From NCBI RefSeq assembly GCF_900111765.1, contig NZ_FOIB01000008.1, forward strand, positions 1 to 64,000: a stretch of 64,000 nucleotides of DNA. The letters are read 5' to 3'. The stretch comes from Myxococcus fulvus. Its GTDB lineage: Bacteria > Myxococcota > Myxococcia > Myxococcales > Myxococcaceae. The position numbers were made by a program, and so were the translations under genes. Under the pieces are notes generated by a model. That model worked only from the letters and a program-made list of their open reading frames with translations. It had not been told where the DNA came from and did no database searches. Shown piece after piece: positions 37,201-44,485 of the stretch; positions within the stretch are counted from its first letter, which is position 1; every line of letters begins with the position of its first letter.

Positions 37201-38203
37201 GGTCCGTGTCCGGCACGGTGAGCGGGTGCTCCTGTCCGAGGGCACCATGGACCTGCGCCGCGTCTGGTCGCGTGTCAGCTACGAGCTGCAGAAGCTGCGC
37301 GACAACCCGCTGTGCGCGGAGCAGGAGTACGCGGCCAAGTGCGACGCGTCCAACCCGGGCCTGTCGCCGCTGTTGACGTTCGACGTGGCCAAGGACGTGG
37401 CCGCGCCCTTCGTGGGCAAGGGCGCGCGTCCTCGCGTGGCGGTGCTGCGCGAGCAGGGGGTGAACAGCCAGCAGGAGATGGCGGCGGCGTTCACCCGCGC
37501 GGGCTTCCTCGCGGTGGACGTGCACATGAGCGACATCCTCGCGGGCCGGGTGTCGCTGAAGGACTTCCACGGCGTGCTGGCGTGTGGCGGCTTCTCCTAC
37601 GGAGACGTGCTGGGCGCGGGTGGCGGCTGGGCCAAGTCCATCCTGTTCAACCCGCGCGCGCGCGACGAGTTCGCCGGCTTCTTCGCGCGGCCGGACAGCT
37701 TCGGCCTGGGCATCTGCAACGGCTGCCAGATGATGTCCGGGCTCAAGGACATCATCCCCGGCGCGGAGCACTTCCCGCGCTTCGTGCGCAACGCCTCGGA
37801 GCAGTACGAGGCGCGGCTGGGGCTGGTGGAGATTTCCCGCACGCCGTCGCTCTTCTACCAGGGCATGGAGGGCAGCCGGATGCTCATCGCCGTGGCGCAC
37901 GGCGAGGGGCGCGCGGAGTTCTCCGACGATGCGGAGGCCGCGCGCGTCAACGGCTCGGGCTTCATCACCACGCGCTGGGTGGACAACCACGGCCAGGTGG
38001 CGGCGACGTACCCGGCGAACCCGAACGGCTCGCCGCACGGAATCTCGGGCGTCACCACGAAGGATGGCCGCTTCACCGTGACGATGCCGCACCCCGAGCG
38101 CGTCCACCGGATGGTGCAGCACTCGTGGCGGCCCCGCGAGTGGACGGGCGATGACGGCCCGTGGATGCGCATGTTCCGCAACGCCCGCGCCTGGCTGGGC
38201 TGA
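34292..38203 (+). CDS. purL: Phosphoribosylformylglycinamidine synthase, single-chain long form
   Basis: This enzyme converts FGAR, ATP and glutamine to FGAM in the fourth step of purine synthesis. At 1,303 residues it is the large, fused form found in proteobacteria and eukaryotes. An N-terminal domain is followed by two AIR-synthase-like halves with NSEHCRHKIFNA near residue 215, VETHNHPTAISPYPGAATG near 300, and the conserved VGKDSMSM around 780. A class-I glutamine amidotransferase occupies the last 255 residues: nucleophile in GICNGCQMM near 1,141 and the His-Glu pair in MPHPERVHR near the end. MSSMHFLRG at 34292 is the likely start. The gene is monocistronic and ends at a strong hairpin shared with msrB. 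Confidence 0.97.
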   Translation: MSSMHFLRGAPVLSEFRLAKLLAQCREQVPSVSSVYAEHVHFLDAPEPLSGDEQAMLGRLLEYGPRVPSGERAGSLLLVVPRPGTISPWSSKATDIVHNCGLGAKVRRLERGLAYFVAGPQGRPLEREQVEALAPVLHDRMTQAVLTRMEDAAVLFSTHEPRPLTTVDILGGGKGALDRANRELGLALADDEIDYLVARFTELSRNPTDVELMMFAQANSEHCRHKIFNASWTLDGKPQERSLFQAIKNTYAQHKEGVLSAYKDNAAVIEGFTVDRFFPDADTGEWGTVREPSHIMVKVETHNHPTAISPYPGAATGAGGEIRDEGATGRGAKPKAGLTGFTVSHLRIPGHERPWEQPYGKPDRIVSALDIMIDGPLGGAAFNNEFGRPNLAGYFRSFEAQVSTPEGVEVRGYHKPIMIAGGLGNIRAEHVKKGQLQPGDKLIVLGGPAMLIGLGGGAASSMAQGASAADLDFASVQRDNAEMERRCQQVIDQCCALGEKNPIRSIHDVGAGGLSNALPELAHDNALGGKLELRAVPNAEPGMSPLEIWCNEAQERYVLGVAPEDLARFTAFCERERAPFSVLGEATGSQVLKLSDERLGTPPIDLPMDVLFGKAPRMHRDATTRVLEHAPLSLPSDLKSMAERVLSHPTVADKSFLITIGDRSVSGQVARDQMVGPWQVPVADCAVTLSSVTSTTGEAMSMGERTPLAVVDAAASARMAVGEALTNIAAARIGKLSDVKLSANWMAAAGSPGEDAQLYAAVNAVGMELCPALGLTIPVGKDSMSMRTVWQDGGEKKTVTSPVSLIISAFAPVLDVRKSLTPQLVDVELDTRLVFVDLARGQQRLGGSILAQTHAQVGPKVPDVEDPALLAGFFSAVQALSSEGRLLAYHDRSDGGLWATLCEMAFAGRCGVDVDLSKLGSDAVAALFNEELGAVMQVRAGDVARVCEVLEQHGLGVHCHELGRPSPKLEVRVRHGERVLLSEGTMDLRRVWSRVSYELQKLRDNPLCAEQEYAAKCDASNPGLSPLLTFDVAKDVAAPFVGKGARPRVAVLREQGVNSQQEMAAAFTRAGFLAVDVHMSDILAGRVSLKDFHGVLACGGFSYGDVLGAGGGWAKSILFNPRARDEFAGFFARPDSFGLGICNGCQMMSGLKDIIPGAEHFPRFVRNASEQYEARLGLVEISRTPSLFYQGMEGSRMLIAVAHGEGRAEFSDDAEAARVNGSGFITTRWVDNHGQVAATYPANPNGSPHGISGVTTKDGRFTVTMPHPERVHRMVQHSWRPREWTGDDGPWMRMFRNARAWLG

Positions 38204-38217
38204 AGCGCTCGCGAGGA

Positions 38218-38260
38218 GCACCCGGCCCCCGGCTCGATGAACCGAGCGGGGCCGGGGTGC
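38218..38260. terminator. Bidirectional terminator between purL and msrB
   Basis: A long GC hairpin (arms 38218-38236 and 38243-38260, loop ATGAAC) lies between the converging genes, 14 bases past the purL stop. There is no T-run, which is common in high-GC genomes. Confidence 0.65.
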
Positions 38261-38276
38261 CTCGGGTACCGCGGTG

Positions 38277-38699
38277 CTACGCCCGGACCAGCTCCAGCGG
38301 CTGGCCCTCGGGCACGTGCTTCATCGCCACCGAGTTCATGCAGTAGCGCAGGCCGGTGGGCGGCGGGCCGTCAGGGAAGACGTGCCCCAGGTGACCGTCG
38401 CAGCGGGCACAGCGCACCTCGGTGCGGACCATGCCATACGAGCGGTCATCGATTTGCGTCACCGAGTCCGGCCCCACCGCCTGGGTGAAGGACGGCCAGC
38501 CCGTGCCGGATTCGAACTTGGTGCCCGACTTGAACAGCGGGTTGCCGCAGCCGGCGCACACGTAGGTGCCCGGCGTCTTCGTCCCCAGGAAGCACCCCGA
38601 GCCCGGACGCTCCGTGCCGTGCCTGCGCAGGACGTCGTACTCCTCGGGCGTCAGCCGCTCGCGCCACTGCGCATCGCTGAGGGTGAGCTTGTCGACCAT
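38277..38699 (-). CDS. msrB: Peptide methionine-R-sulfoxide reductase
   Basis: This 140-residue enzyme reduces methionine-R-sulfoxide in proteins. It shows the full family pattern: two zinc-binding CxxC pairs (CAGC near residue 48 and CARC near 97), the substrate-site GTGWPSF motif, GHVFPDGPPPTGLRYCMNS with the catalytic cysteine near residue 119, and the resolving position in CFLG near residue 36. The length is typical of a stand-alone MsrB. No signal peptide is present, so it is cytosolic. It converges with purL. Confidence 0.96.
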   Translation of the reverse strand: MVDKLTLSDAQWRERLTPEEYDVLRRHGTERPGSGCFLGTKTPGTYVCAGCGNPLFKSGTKFESGTGWPSFTQAVGPDSVTQIDDRSYGMVRTEVRCARCDGHLGHVFPDGPPPTGLRYCMNSVAMKHVPEGQPLELVRA

Positions 38700-38910
38700 G
38701 CCGTCACGCTCCTTTGCCCGGGTCCACGCCCGGGAGCTTCAGTCAGATGCGCATCCTGCCCAATCGTCGCGCTCGCTGGCCAACCTGGAATGACGGCGGC
38801 CGCGTGCCCGGCTGCCCATCCGCCGAGCCCGGGTGCCTCCCTGCCCGATGGCCGCGTCGACCCCATGGTTGAGGACGCAGTCCTACCCTCAATCGGTCAG
38901 CGGAGGCGCC

Positions 38911-39327
38911 ATGCGGATTTTCGAGTTGATGACCCGGAACGTGGAGACCATCGAGGCGGACGAGCCGGTGCGGGTCGCCGCCCTGCGGATGCGCGAATGC
39001 AACATCGGCGCGCTCCCCGTCACCGAAGGCGGACAGCTCGTGGGCATGCTGACGGACCGCGACCTCACCGTGCGCTCCACGGCCCTGGGCCAGGACCCCA
39101 ACACCACGCGCGTACGGGAGGTGATGACGACGGCCCTCATCACCTGCGAGCCGGACGCGGGGCTCGATGTGGCCGAGCAGATGATGGAGGACAAGATGGT
39201 GCGCCGGCTCGTCGTGGTGGACGAGGCCCGTCGCCCGCTGGGCATCCTGAGCCTGGATGACCTGGCCACCGTGCCCGCGGAGGTGCTGCGCGCCGGCGCG
39301 GTGCTGGAGCACCTGCAACACGCGTAG
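38911..39327 (+). CDS. Two-CBS-domain protein
   Basis: This 138-residue protein consists of two CBS domains and little else. The first covers about residues 7-60 (NVETIEADEPV, GALPVTEGGQLVGMLTDRDL) and the second about 72-130 (VMTTALITCEPDAGL, RRLVVVDEARRPLGILSLDDL). CBS pairs usually bind adenine nucleotides and regulate a partner, but no enzymatic domain is attached and the partner is unknown. The ATG at 38911 has GGAGG at 38902-38906. It is followed by a strong bidirectional hairpin. Confidence 0.92.
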   Translation: MRIFELMTRNVETIEADEPVRVAALRMRECNIGALPVTEGGQLVGMLTDRDLTVRSTALGQDPNTTRVREVMTTALITCEPDAGLDVAEQMMEDKMVRRLVVVDEARRPLGILSLDDLATVPAEVLRAGAVLEHLQHA

Positions 39328-39339
39328 CCGTGTCTGGAA

Positions 39340-39379
39340 CCGAGGGGCGCGGAGGAGAGGACTCCCTCGCGCCCCTCGG
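39340..39379. terminator. Bidirectional terminator between the CBS and ThrRS-like genes
   Basis: A perfect 12-bp GC stem (39340-39351 with 39368-39379) spans the gap between the two converging genes. Confidence 0.75.
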
Positions 39380-39386
39380 GGCTTCA

Positions 39387-40589
39387 TCATGCGGGGGCGC
39401 CAGGGACACACGCGGACACCAGCTCGGCGAGGCCCGCGTCCCACGATACGTCCCGCTGGGCGCCGTCCCGCTGTCGCAGCCGCAGGCCCTTCGCCTGCAC
39501 CTCGCGCGCGCCCACCACCACGAGCCAGGGAACGCCTCCCTGGTGCGAGTCCAACACCTTGCGCGACAGCGACTCCGGTCGCGCGTCCACGCGGACGCGG
39601 CAGCCCGCCCGGCGCAGGCTGAAGGCGACATCGCGCGCGTAGTCCTGCGCGGCGTCACCCACGGGCGCCACCACCACCTGCTCGGGCGCGAGCCACGCGG
39701 GCAGGGCGCCCTGGTGGTGCTCGAGCAGCACGCCGATGAACCGCTCCAGGCTCCCCAGGAGCGCGCGGTGAAGCATCACCGGACGGACCCGCAGGCCCTG
39801 CGAGTCCTGGTAGCGCAGGTCGAAGCGCTCGGGCAGCACGAGGTCGAGCTGAATCGTCCCGCACTGCCACTCGCGCCCCAGCCTGTCCTTCAGGACGAAC
39901 TCCAGCTTGGGCCCGTAGAAGGCTCCCTGGCCCGGCTGGTCTTTGCACTCCAGGCCCGCCTGTCTCGCCGCCTCCGCGAGCCAGGACTCGGCCTGGTCCC
40001 AGACGGCGTCGCTCCCCGCACGGGAGGCGGGCCGGCCGGAGAAGGCCACCTGGACATCGTGGAACCCCAGGCCCGCGTAGAACTCGCGCAGCGAGCGCGC
40101 GAAGCCGACGACCTCCTCCACGACCTGCTCGGGGGCACAGAAGATGTGCCCGTCGTCCTGCGTGAACTGACGCAGCCGGAACAGGCCATGCAGCGCGCCA
40201 CCCGGCTCGCTGCGGTGCACCAGCCCGAACTCACTCATGCGCAGGGGCAGGTCGCGGTAGCTCAAGGACATGCGCTTCACGAGCTCGATGTGGCCCGGGC
40301 AGCTCACGGGCTTGAGCGCGAGCGCGCGCCCGCCGTCCTCCACGAGGTACATGTTCTCACGGAAGTTCTCCCAGTGGCCGCTCTTCTCCCACAGGGGCTG
40401 CGCGTAGAGCTGCGGCGTACGGACCTCGAGGTAGCCCTCGCGCTGCATGCGCTGGCGGATGTGCTCCTCCAGCAAGCGGAACAACAAGAGCCCTCGGGGA
40501 TGCCAGAAGACCATCCCCGCCGCCTCCTCCTGCAGGTGGAAGAGGTCCAGGCGTTGGCCGAGGGCGCGGTGGTCGTTTTCGTCGAGCAT
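39387..40589 (-). CDS. Short threonyl-tRNA synthetase paralogue lacking TGS and editing domains
   Basis: This 400-residue class-II synthetase starts directly with the catalytic domain (HPRGLLLFRLLEEHI) and ends with the anticodon-binding domain (APEQVVVAPVGDAAQDY). Canonical bacterial ThrRS is about 640 residues and has an N-terminal TGS domain plus an editing domain that clears mischarged serine; both are absent. The three zinc ligands of the catalytic site remain: Cys in VSCPGH, His in TQDDGHIFC and His in MLHRALLGSLERFIG. It should charge tRNA-Thr but could not edit in cis. The ATG at 40589 has GGAG eight bases upstream. A second, full-length thrS presumably exists elsewhere. The gene lies behind a threonine-rich leader ORF. 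Confidence 0.9.
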   Translation of the reverse strand: MLDENDHRALGQRLDLFHLQEEAAGMVFWHPRGLLLFRLLEEHIRQRMQREGYLEVRTPQLYAQPLWEKSGHWENFRENMYLVEDGGRALALKPVSCPGHIELVKRMSLSYRDLPLRMSEFGLVHRSEPGGALHGLFRLRQFTQDDGHIFCAPEQVVEEVVGFARSLREFYAGLGFHDVQVAFSGRPASRAGSDAVWDQAESWLAEAARQAGLECKDQPGQGAFYGPKLEFVLKDRLGREWQCGTIQLDLVLPERFDLRYQDSQGLRVRPVMLHRALLGSLERFIGVLLEHHQGALPAWLAPEQVVVAPVGDAAQDYARDVAFSLRRAGCRVRVDARPESLSRKVLDSHQGGVPWLVVVGAREVQAKGLRLRQRDGAQRDVSWDAGLAELVSACVPGAPA

Positions 40590-40649
40590 TGCTTCGTCTC
40601 CGGTACGGAAGGTTGGAATGGCCTTGCCGGTCGGAGCGCTGAGCGAACA

Positions 40650-40749
40650 CACGGTTGCCCCGGCCGGTGAAGGCGGGGCGAGAAGCCGTGCGGTCGTCAG
40701 CTCACTTCACGACGCGCACCGCTCCACACCTCGCCGTAGCGAGTCGTGG
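40650..40749 (-). promoter_or_regulatory. Candidate transcription attenuator between leader ORF and ThrRS gene
   Basis: On the minus strand, hairpin 1:2 pairs 40749-40739 with 40734-40724 (ten pairs, one mismatch, UACG loop) and overlaps the last threonine codons. GGCGAG in arm 2 (40735-40730) can instead pair with CTCGCC at 40682-40677. That pairing would block hairpin 3:4, which joins GCCCCG (40679-40674) to CGGGGC (40662-40657), extended by CACGG/CCGTG (40690-40686 with 40654-40650). The 3:4 hairpin has no T-run. A ribosome stalled at Thr codons would cover arm 1 and favour the 2:3 form. An alternative is control of translation, since CTCCG upstream can pair with the CGGAG ribosome site. 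Confidence 0.6.
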
Positions 40750-40783
40750 TGCGGGTGGTCGTGGTGACGTTGACGATGCTCAC
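40697..40783 (-). CDS. Threonine-rich leader peptide (28 codons)
   Basis: A GTG at 40783 begins a 28-residue ORF that contains VNVTTTTRTTTR: seven Thr codons (ACC and ACG, with one ACT) at positions 7-10 and 12-14. It ends with TGA at 40699-40697, 107 bases before the ThrRS start. No Shine-Dalgarno site precedes it, but a promoter-like element places the transcription start at the GTG itself, so the message may be leaderless. A ribosome stalling when charged tRNA-Thr is scarce would be sensed on the RNA. The peptide itself is probably without function. Confidence 0.7.
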   Translation of the reverse strand: MSIVNVTTTTRTTTRYGEVWSGARREVS

Positions 40784-40789
40784 GCAAAC

Positions 40790-40818
40790 AAGATGCAGGC
40801 GGGCCTGGTAATTGTCAA
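40790..40818 (-). promoter_or_regulatory. Candidate sigma70-type promoter of the leader ORF
   Basis: A perfect -35 TTGACA (40818-40813) is followed after 17 bases by a poorer -10 hexamer CATCTT (40795-40790). Six bases further is the leader GTG, so initiation at +1 would give a leaderless transcript. The -35 box sits at the centre of an inverted repeat (40799-40828). Confidence 0.5.
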
Positions 40819-40828
40819 CCAGACCCGC
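40799..40828. repeat. 11-bp inverted repeat around the -35 box
   Basis: The arms are 40799-40809 and 40818-40828, with one G-T mismatch and an 8-base centre. It could be an operator over the promoter or the terminator of the lipoprotein gene that ends at 40855. Confidence 0.5.
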
Positions 40829-40854
40829 GGGCAACCCCTCACGGGTCAGGGGAC

Positions 40855-41235
40855 TCAGCAGCTGTAGCGGCCGGCGATGCAGTAACAATAGCCCGCGACA
40901 TCGCCACGGCAGCACGGCTGCGTGCCGCTCCGGCAGCTCTGTCCATTCATCGCCGAGCACGAGCGATAGTCGCCCGGACACACCGCGGGTGGGCAGAGCT
41001 TCCTGACCCCGTCACACGTCACGCTCCTGCCTTCGACGGTGCTGCAGGTGTTGCCCGTGCAGGAGATGAACGTCCCGTTCGGGCAGTCCGTCATGCAGGT
41101 GACGAGCTCCTGGGTGGACTGCGCCAGCTCGACGGCCGCCGGGCCTTCATCGACCTGCACCTCGAGCGCCTCGCCACCACAGGCCATCAACGAGACACCA
41201 AGCATTGCCACCAGCAGCACGAATGCGCGCTTCAT
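40855..41235 (-). CDS. Small cysteine-rich lipoprotein
   Basis: This is a 126-residue protein with a lipoprotein signal (LLVAMLGVSLMAC, cysteine near residue 19). After a polar acidic linker (ALEVQVDEGPAAVELAQ), the last 80 residues contain 14 cysteines, in patterns such as CMTDC, CPPAVCPGDYRSC, CCRG and CYCIAGRYSC. The even number suggests seven disulfides, as in secreted knottin-like or EGF-like modules. I do not recognise the family. The ATG at 41235 is preceded by GGGAG. A 180-base gap separates it from the OPT gene. Confidence 0.8.
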   Translation of the reverse strand: MKRAFVLLVAMLGVSLMACGGEALEVQVDEGPAAVELAQSTQELVTCMTDCPNGTFISCTGNTCSTVEGRSVTCDGVRKLCPPAVCPGDYRSCSAMNGQSCRSGTQPCCRGDVAGYCYCIAGRYSC

Positions 41236-41416
41236 GCGAACTCCCGCGGAGGAACGACGTGGAACCACCTGCGACCCCTGAGGGTCGTTTCCACGTTTTC
41301 CCATGAGAGCGCGTCTTTGTGCGAGCGGTGTCCCGCGGTGAAGTGCTCTCGAGCGGACGTCTGTCTACAGCCATCGGCGCCGGGAGCTTCGAGCCCCCAG
41401 CGCCCGCGACTTCGCC

Positions 41417-43279
41417 TCACGCCAGCAGCGACGCGAGGCCAATCATCCCGGCGATGAGGAAGAAGAGCGACTCGCCCGCGATGAGGCCGCCGCCCACCAG
41501 GGACATGGTGCTCATGTCCTCGGGGAGCGCCTCGCCCTGAGCGGGGCTGCCCGCGGAGGCCGGGGCGCGCTTCTTCGTGACGGTGTTCCACACGGACGCG
41601 ATGACACCGCCCGCGCCGAACCACAGCGCCACGGGGAAGGCCACGAAGCCGCCGAAGGAGGACGCGTAGGGGCTGGCCAGCAGCAGCGAGTCCATGGTCC
41701 AGCCCACCGCGAAGCCCGCGCGCGAGCCCTTGATGTAGCGCTGGTAGCCCTGGTTGGCGTGCAGCACCTTGCGCAGCGCCTGGATGCCGAAGCCCAGCCC
41801 CAGGCCGAGCAGCATCGCCTTCACCTTGGTGTCCGACAGCGAGCCCAGGTCCCGGATGGCGCCCACCAGCTTGTAGGTCATCGCCGAGCCCCACTGGCCC
41901 ACCTCGGCGTTGGGGTTGTCGAGCTGGTTGATGGCGAGCGCGGGATAGGCCGTCATGAACACGCGCGCCAGGCCAACACAGAGCAGCGCGCCCATGATGA
42001 CGCCCATCACCTGGTAGCGGAACTGGATGACGCGGTTGGTGCCCAGGCGCCACCCGGTGGAGCGGTCCTGCTGCATGTCGCAGCCCACGGAGGTGGAGAT
42101 GAGCAGGATGGTCGCGGCCATCAGCGCCACCAGCGGGTTCTTCAGGCCGAGCAGCGACATCATCATGATGGAGATGACGAACGCACTGGAGATGGGGTTC
42201 TGGTCGGTGATGCCGTAGGAGATGCCGTTGATGAGCACGAACAGCAGCGCCAGCGCGAGGCCGAAGAGCAGCCAGCCCAGGGGCTGACCCAGCACCGCCG
42301 TGCCCACCACCAGCGTGGCCGCGCCCCAACCCAGCACCCAGGCCAGGAGCCGGGGCAGGTTGACCTTCTTCCACGCGGGCTCGTCGTCCTTCGGCGCGTC
42401 GGCCTGGGCCTTCACGCGCGCCACCGCCTGCACCGCGAGCAGCGACAGGTCCACCACCGCCGCGCCGCAGATCATCGCCAGGCCGATGAGGAAGCCGATC
42501 TTGCGGAACGGGTCCTCGGGGCCGAGCCAGCCGATTTCACGCAGGTGCGGCACCTGCCACGCGCCGATGACGGCCATCAGCACCGCGGGGATGGTGATGC
42601 GGCTGCCGACGATCATGCCCGCGCCCAGCGTGGCGGCGCTGGTGCCGATGGCGGCCACGACGGCGATCTTCTCCGTCATCCACGCGGCGATGGCGCCCAG
42701 CAGCGTGCCGCCGCCCAGCTTGGAGATGGAGGCCTTGAGCAGCCGCTTGTCCGTCAGCGCGCGCAGGATGTTGGCCACCGCGAAGCCCGACGGGTAGTCG
42801 AGCTGCAGCCGGTCCACGAGCAGTGGCGTGTAGAGCATGCCCACGCCGACGGCGAACATGCCCACGCAGCCGACGAAGAGCATCAGGTGCCACGCGGGCG
42901 GCATCTCCATGCCCAGCCACACCATGGCCTGGATGAGCACGGACATGGCGCACAGCGAGGCCACCGACGCGGCCATCGTCTGCATGTAGTTGGCGCCGTG
43001 CTTGCCCTCCGCGCCGTAGCCGTACGTGACGGCGCTGCCGAGGATGCCGGCGAGCACCTGGCCTCCGACGAAGAAGCCCACGCTGAAGTTCATGTACGAG
43101 GCGGCGATGCCACCCAGGGGCCCGAGGATGAACAGGGCCACCGCGCTCAAGAGCAGGTGGTACTTCCAGGTCCCGACGGGAGGCAGCCAGCCGAAGCGCG
43201 GCTGGAGGTTGTCGGAGTCGGGGGGCGTCGAGGACGAGGGAGGCTCCGAGTGGGGGAGCGGCTGGACGGGAGATGCCAT
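41417..43279 (-). CDS. OPT-family oligopeptide/metal-chelate transporter
   Basis: This 620-residue inner-membrane protein has about 14-16 hydrophobic segments in the layout of the OPT superfamily. A proline-rich cytosolic N-terminus (35 residues) leads to the first segment. Family-typical stretches are YPSGFAVANILRAL near residue 155, GGGTLLGAIAAWMTEKI near 190 and a C-terminal glycine-rich helix pair. OPT proteins import peptides or metal-siderophore complexes with protons. The substrate cannot be read here. It starts 51 bases after the HExxH membrane protein gene. Confidence 0.9.
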   Translation of the reverse strand: MASPVQPLPHSEPPSSSTPPDSDNLQPRFGWLPPVGTWKYHLLLSAVALFILGPLGGIAASYMNFSVGFFVGGQVLAGILGSAVTYGYGAEGKHGANYMQTMAASVASLCAMSVLIQAMVWLGMEMPPAWHLMLFVGCVGMFAVGVGMLYTPLLVDRLQLDYPSGFAVANILRALTDKRLLKASISKLGGGTLLGAIAAWMTEKIAVVAAIGTSAATLGAGMIVGSRITIPAVLMAVIGAWQVPHLREIGWLGPEDPFRKIGFLIGLAMICGAAVVDLSLLAVQAVARVKAQADAPKDDEPAWKKVNLPRLLAWVLGWGAATLVVGTAVLGQPLGWLLFGLALALLFVLINGISYGITDQNPISSAFVISIMMMSLLGLKNPLVALMAATILLISTSVGCDMQQDRSTGWRLGTNRVIQFRYQVMGVIMGALLCVGLARVFMTAYPALAINQLDNPNAEVGQWGSAMTYKLVGAIRDLGSLSDTKVKAMLLGLGLGFGIQALRKVLHANQGYQRYIKGSRAGFAVGWTMDSLLLASPYASSFGGFVAFPVALWFGAGGVIASVWNTVTKKRAPASAGSPAQGEALPEDMSTMSLVGGGLIAGESLFFLIAGMIGLASLLA

Positions 43280-43330
43280 TGGGCCCGGAGGCTACTGGCG
43301 TTCCACGCCGCTGTCACAACCCAGGGCGTT

Positions 43331-44350
43331 TCATCGCCCATTCAAGAAGGGGAGCGCTCGCAGGGCGGCGCCAAGCCGGGCCCGCTCCTTCCAGAGCTGG
43401 AGGCCGTGGAAGACGGCCAGGGCCGCGAGGCAGGCGATGCCGAGCGTGACGTAGCGACGGATGAGGTCGCCCTCGGACCAGCCGTGGTCCTCGACGAGTC
43501 GGCTCGGGTCGCTCAGGCCGACGCCCTCCATGCGGCCGAAGGGAATCTCCTCGGCGTCGGTCCGCGCGCGCCACCAGGTGTGGAAGCCATCCCAGAAGGC
43601 CAGCGCGCCGATGAAGACGAAGCCCCAGCGCAGGCCTCGCGCGTGGAGGTGGCCGCCGGGCCGGGCGTGGAAGGACGCGACCAGGAGCGTGCCGAGAATC
43701 AGCATCCCCGCGTCTCCGCCGAAGATGATGAACACCTCGGTGCGCCACAGGGGGATGCCCAGGGTACAGAAGGCCTGGACGACGAGCAGCCCCACGCTCC
43801 AGGCCAGCCAGTCCCAGCGGCGCAGCTTCCACCCGCGCCACGCCCAGAAGCCGAGGGCGCCCGCGAGCATCGCCGCCAGCGAATACCAGCGCTCCGAGCC
43901 CGTGGGCGTGACCCACGGGGCCGGGATGGCGGGGATGCCGCACAGCCACGCGGTGACGGCGTGCCCGACCTCGTGGACGTACATGGTGAGCAGTCGCACG
44001 ATGAAGCGCGCGGAGCCGGTGGCCACCAGGTAGCCCACCAGTAGGGCCAGGGGAACGACGACGAGGCGCAGGCGCAGCTCGTGGACCGCGTCCTCCTCGC
44101 TCGCGTCGATTGACGGCGTGCTCGGTGGCAGCACCTCCGAGCGCAGCTCCGGAGGCGCGAGCCACGCGGGGTCCACCTCGAAGGGCGCGGGGGCCTGCTC
44201 GGCGGCCTCGCGCTGGGCGCGTTCCTCCTCGGCCTTGCGCGCGGCGCGGGCCTCGGCGCGGGCGTAGATGATGCCGCAGCGAGGGCACTCGGCCCCCTGC
44301 ACGCGGGGCGCCTGACAGCCGGGGCAGGTGAGGGCGGACGTGGAGCGCAC
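43331..44350 (-). CDS. Membrane metalloprotease-like protein with N-terminal zinc ribbon
   Basis: This protein of about 339 residues starts with a two-CxxC zinc ribbon (CPGC and CPRCGIIYARAEAR, within the first 30 residues). A charged Ala/Glu-rich helix follows, then six or so membrane segments. The motif YVHEVGHAVTAWLCG near residue 145 is an HExxH zinc site of the M50/site-2-protease type, set in a membrane helix. A later WDGFHTWW could provide the third ligand. The GTG at 44350 is my choice; an earlier GTG at 44416 adds 22 codons with poor bias. Its substrate is unknown, and it may lack a partner anti-sigma factor nearby. Confidence 0.75.
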   Translation of the reverse strand: MRSTSALTCPGCQAPRVQGAECPRCGIIYARAEARAARKAEEERAQREAAEQAPAPFEVDPAWLAPPELRSEVLPPSTPSIDASEEDAVHELRLRLVVVPLALLVGYLVATGSARFIVRLLTMYVHEVGHAVTAWLCGIPAIPAPWVTPTGSERWYSLAAMLAGALGFWAWRGWKLRRWDWLAWSVGLLVVQAFCTLGIPLWRTEVFIIFGGDAGMLILGTLLVASFHARPGGHLHARGLRWGFVFIGALAFWDGFHTWWRARTDAEEIPFGRMEGVGLSDPSRLVEDHGWSEGDLIRRYVTLGIACLAALAVFHGLQLWKERARLGAALRALPFLNGR

Positions 44351-44485
44351 GGAGGTGGAGCCTAAAGCCTCCGTGCATCGGACGAAAACAGGGGGCCTTC
44401 GGCCATGATGTGCCACGAGCCTTCACTGGACGAAGGGGGGATGGGGTGCTTGACGCGATGGGGCCGCGTCATCGAAGACCAGGGC

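Noticed and set aside
34280..38221. Open frame of about 1,300 codons on the minus strand opposite purL
   Set aside because: Antisense shadow of a well-supported purL; the translation is repetitive and His/Arg-rich with no motif.
40590..40700. T-box riboswitch for the ThrRS gene
   Set aside because: I looked for the T-box consensus (TGGNACCGCG-like) and a specifier loop and saw neither; the Thr-rich ORF explains the region better.
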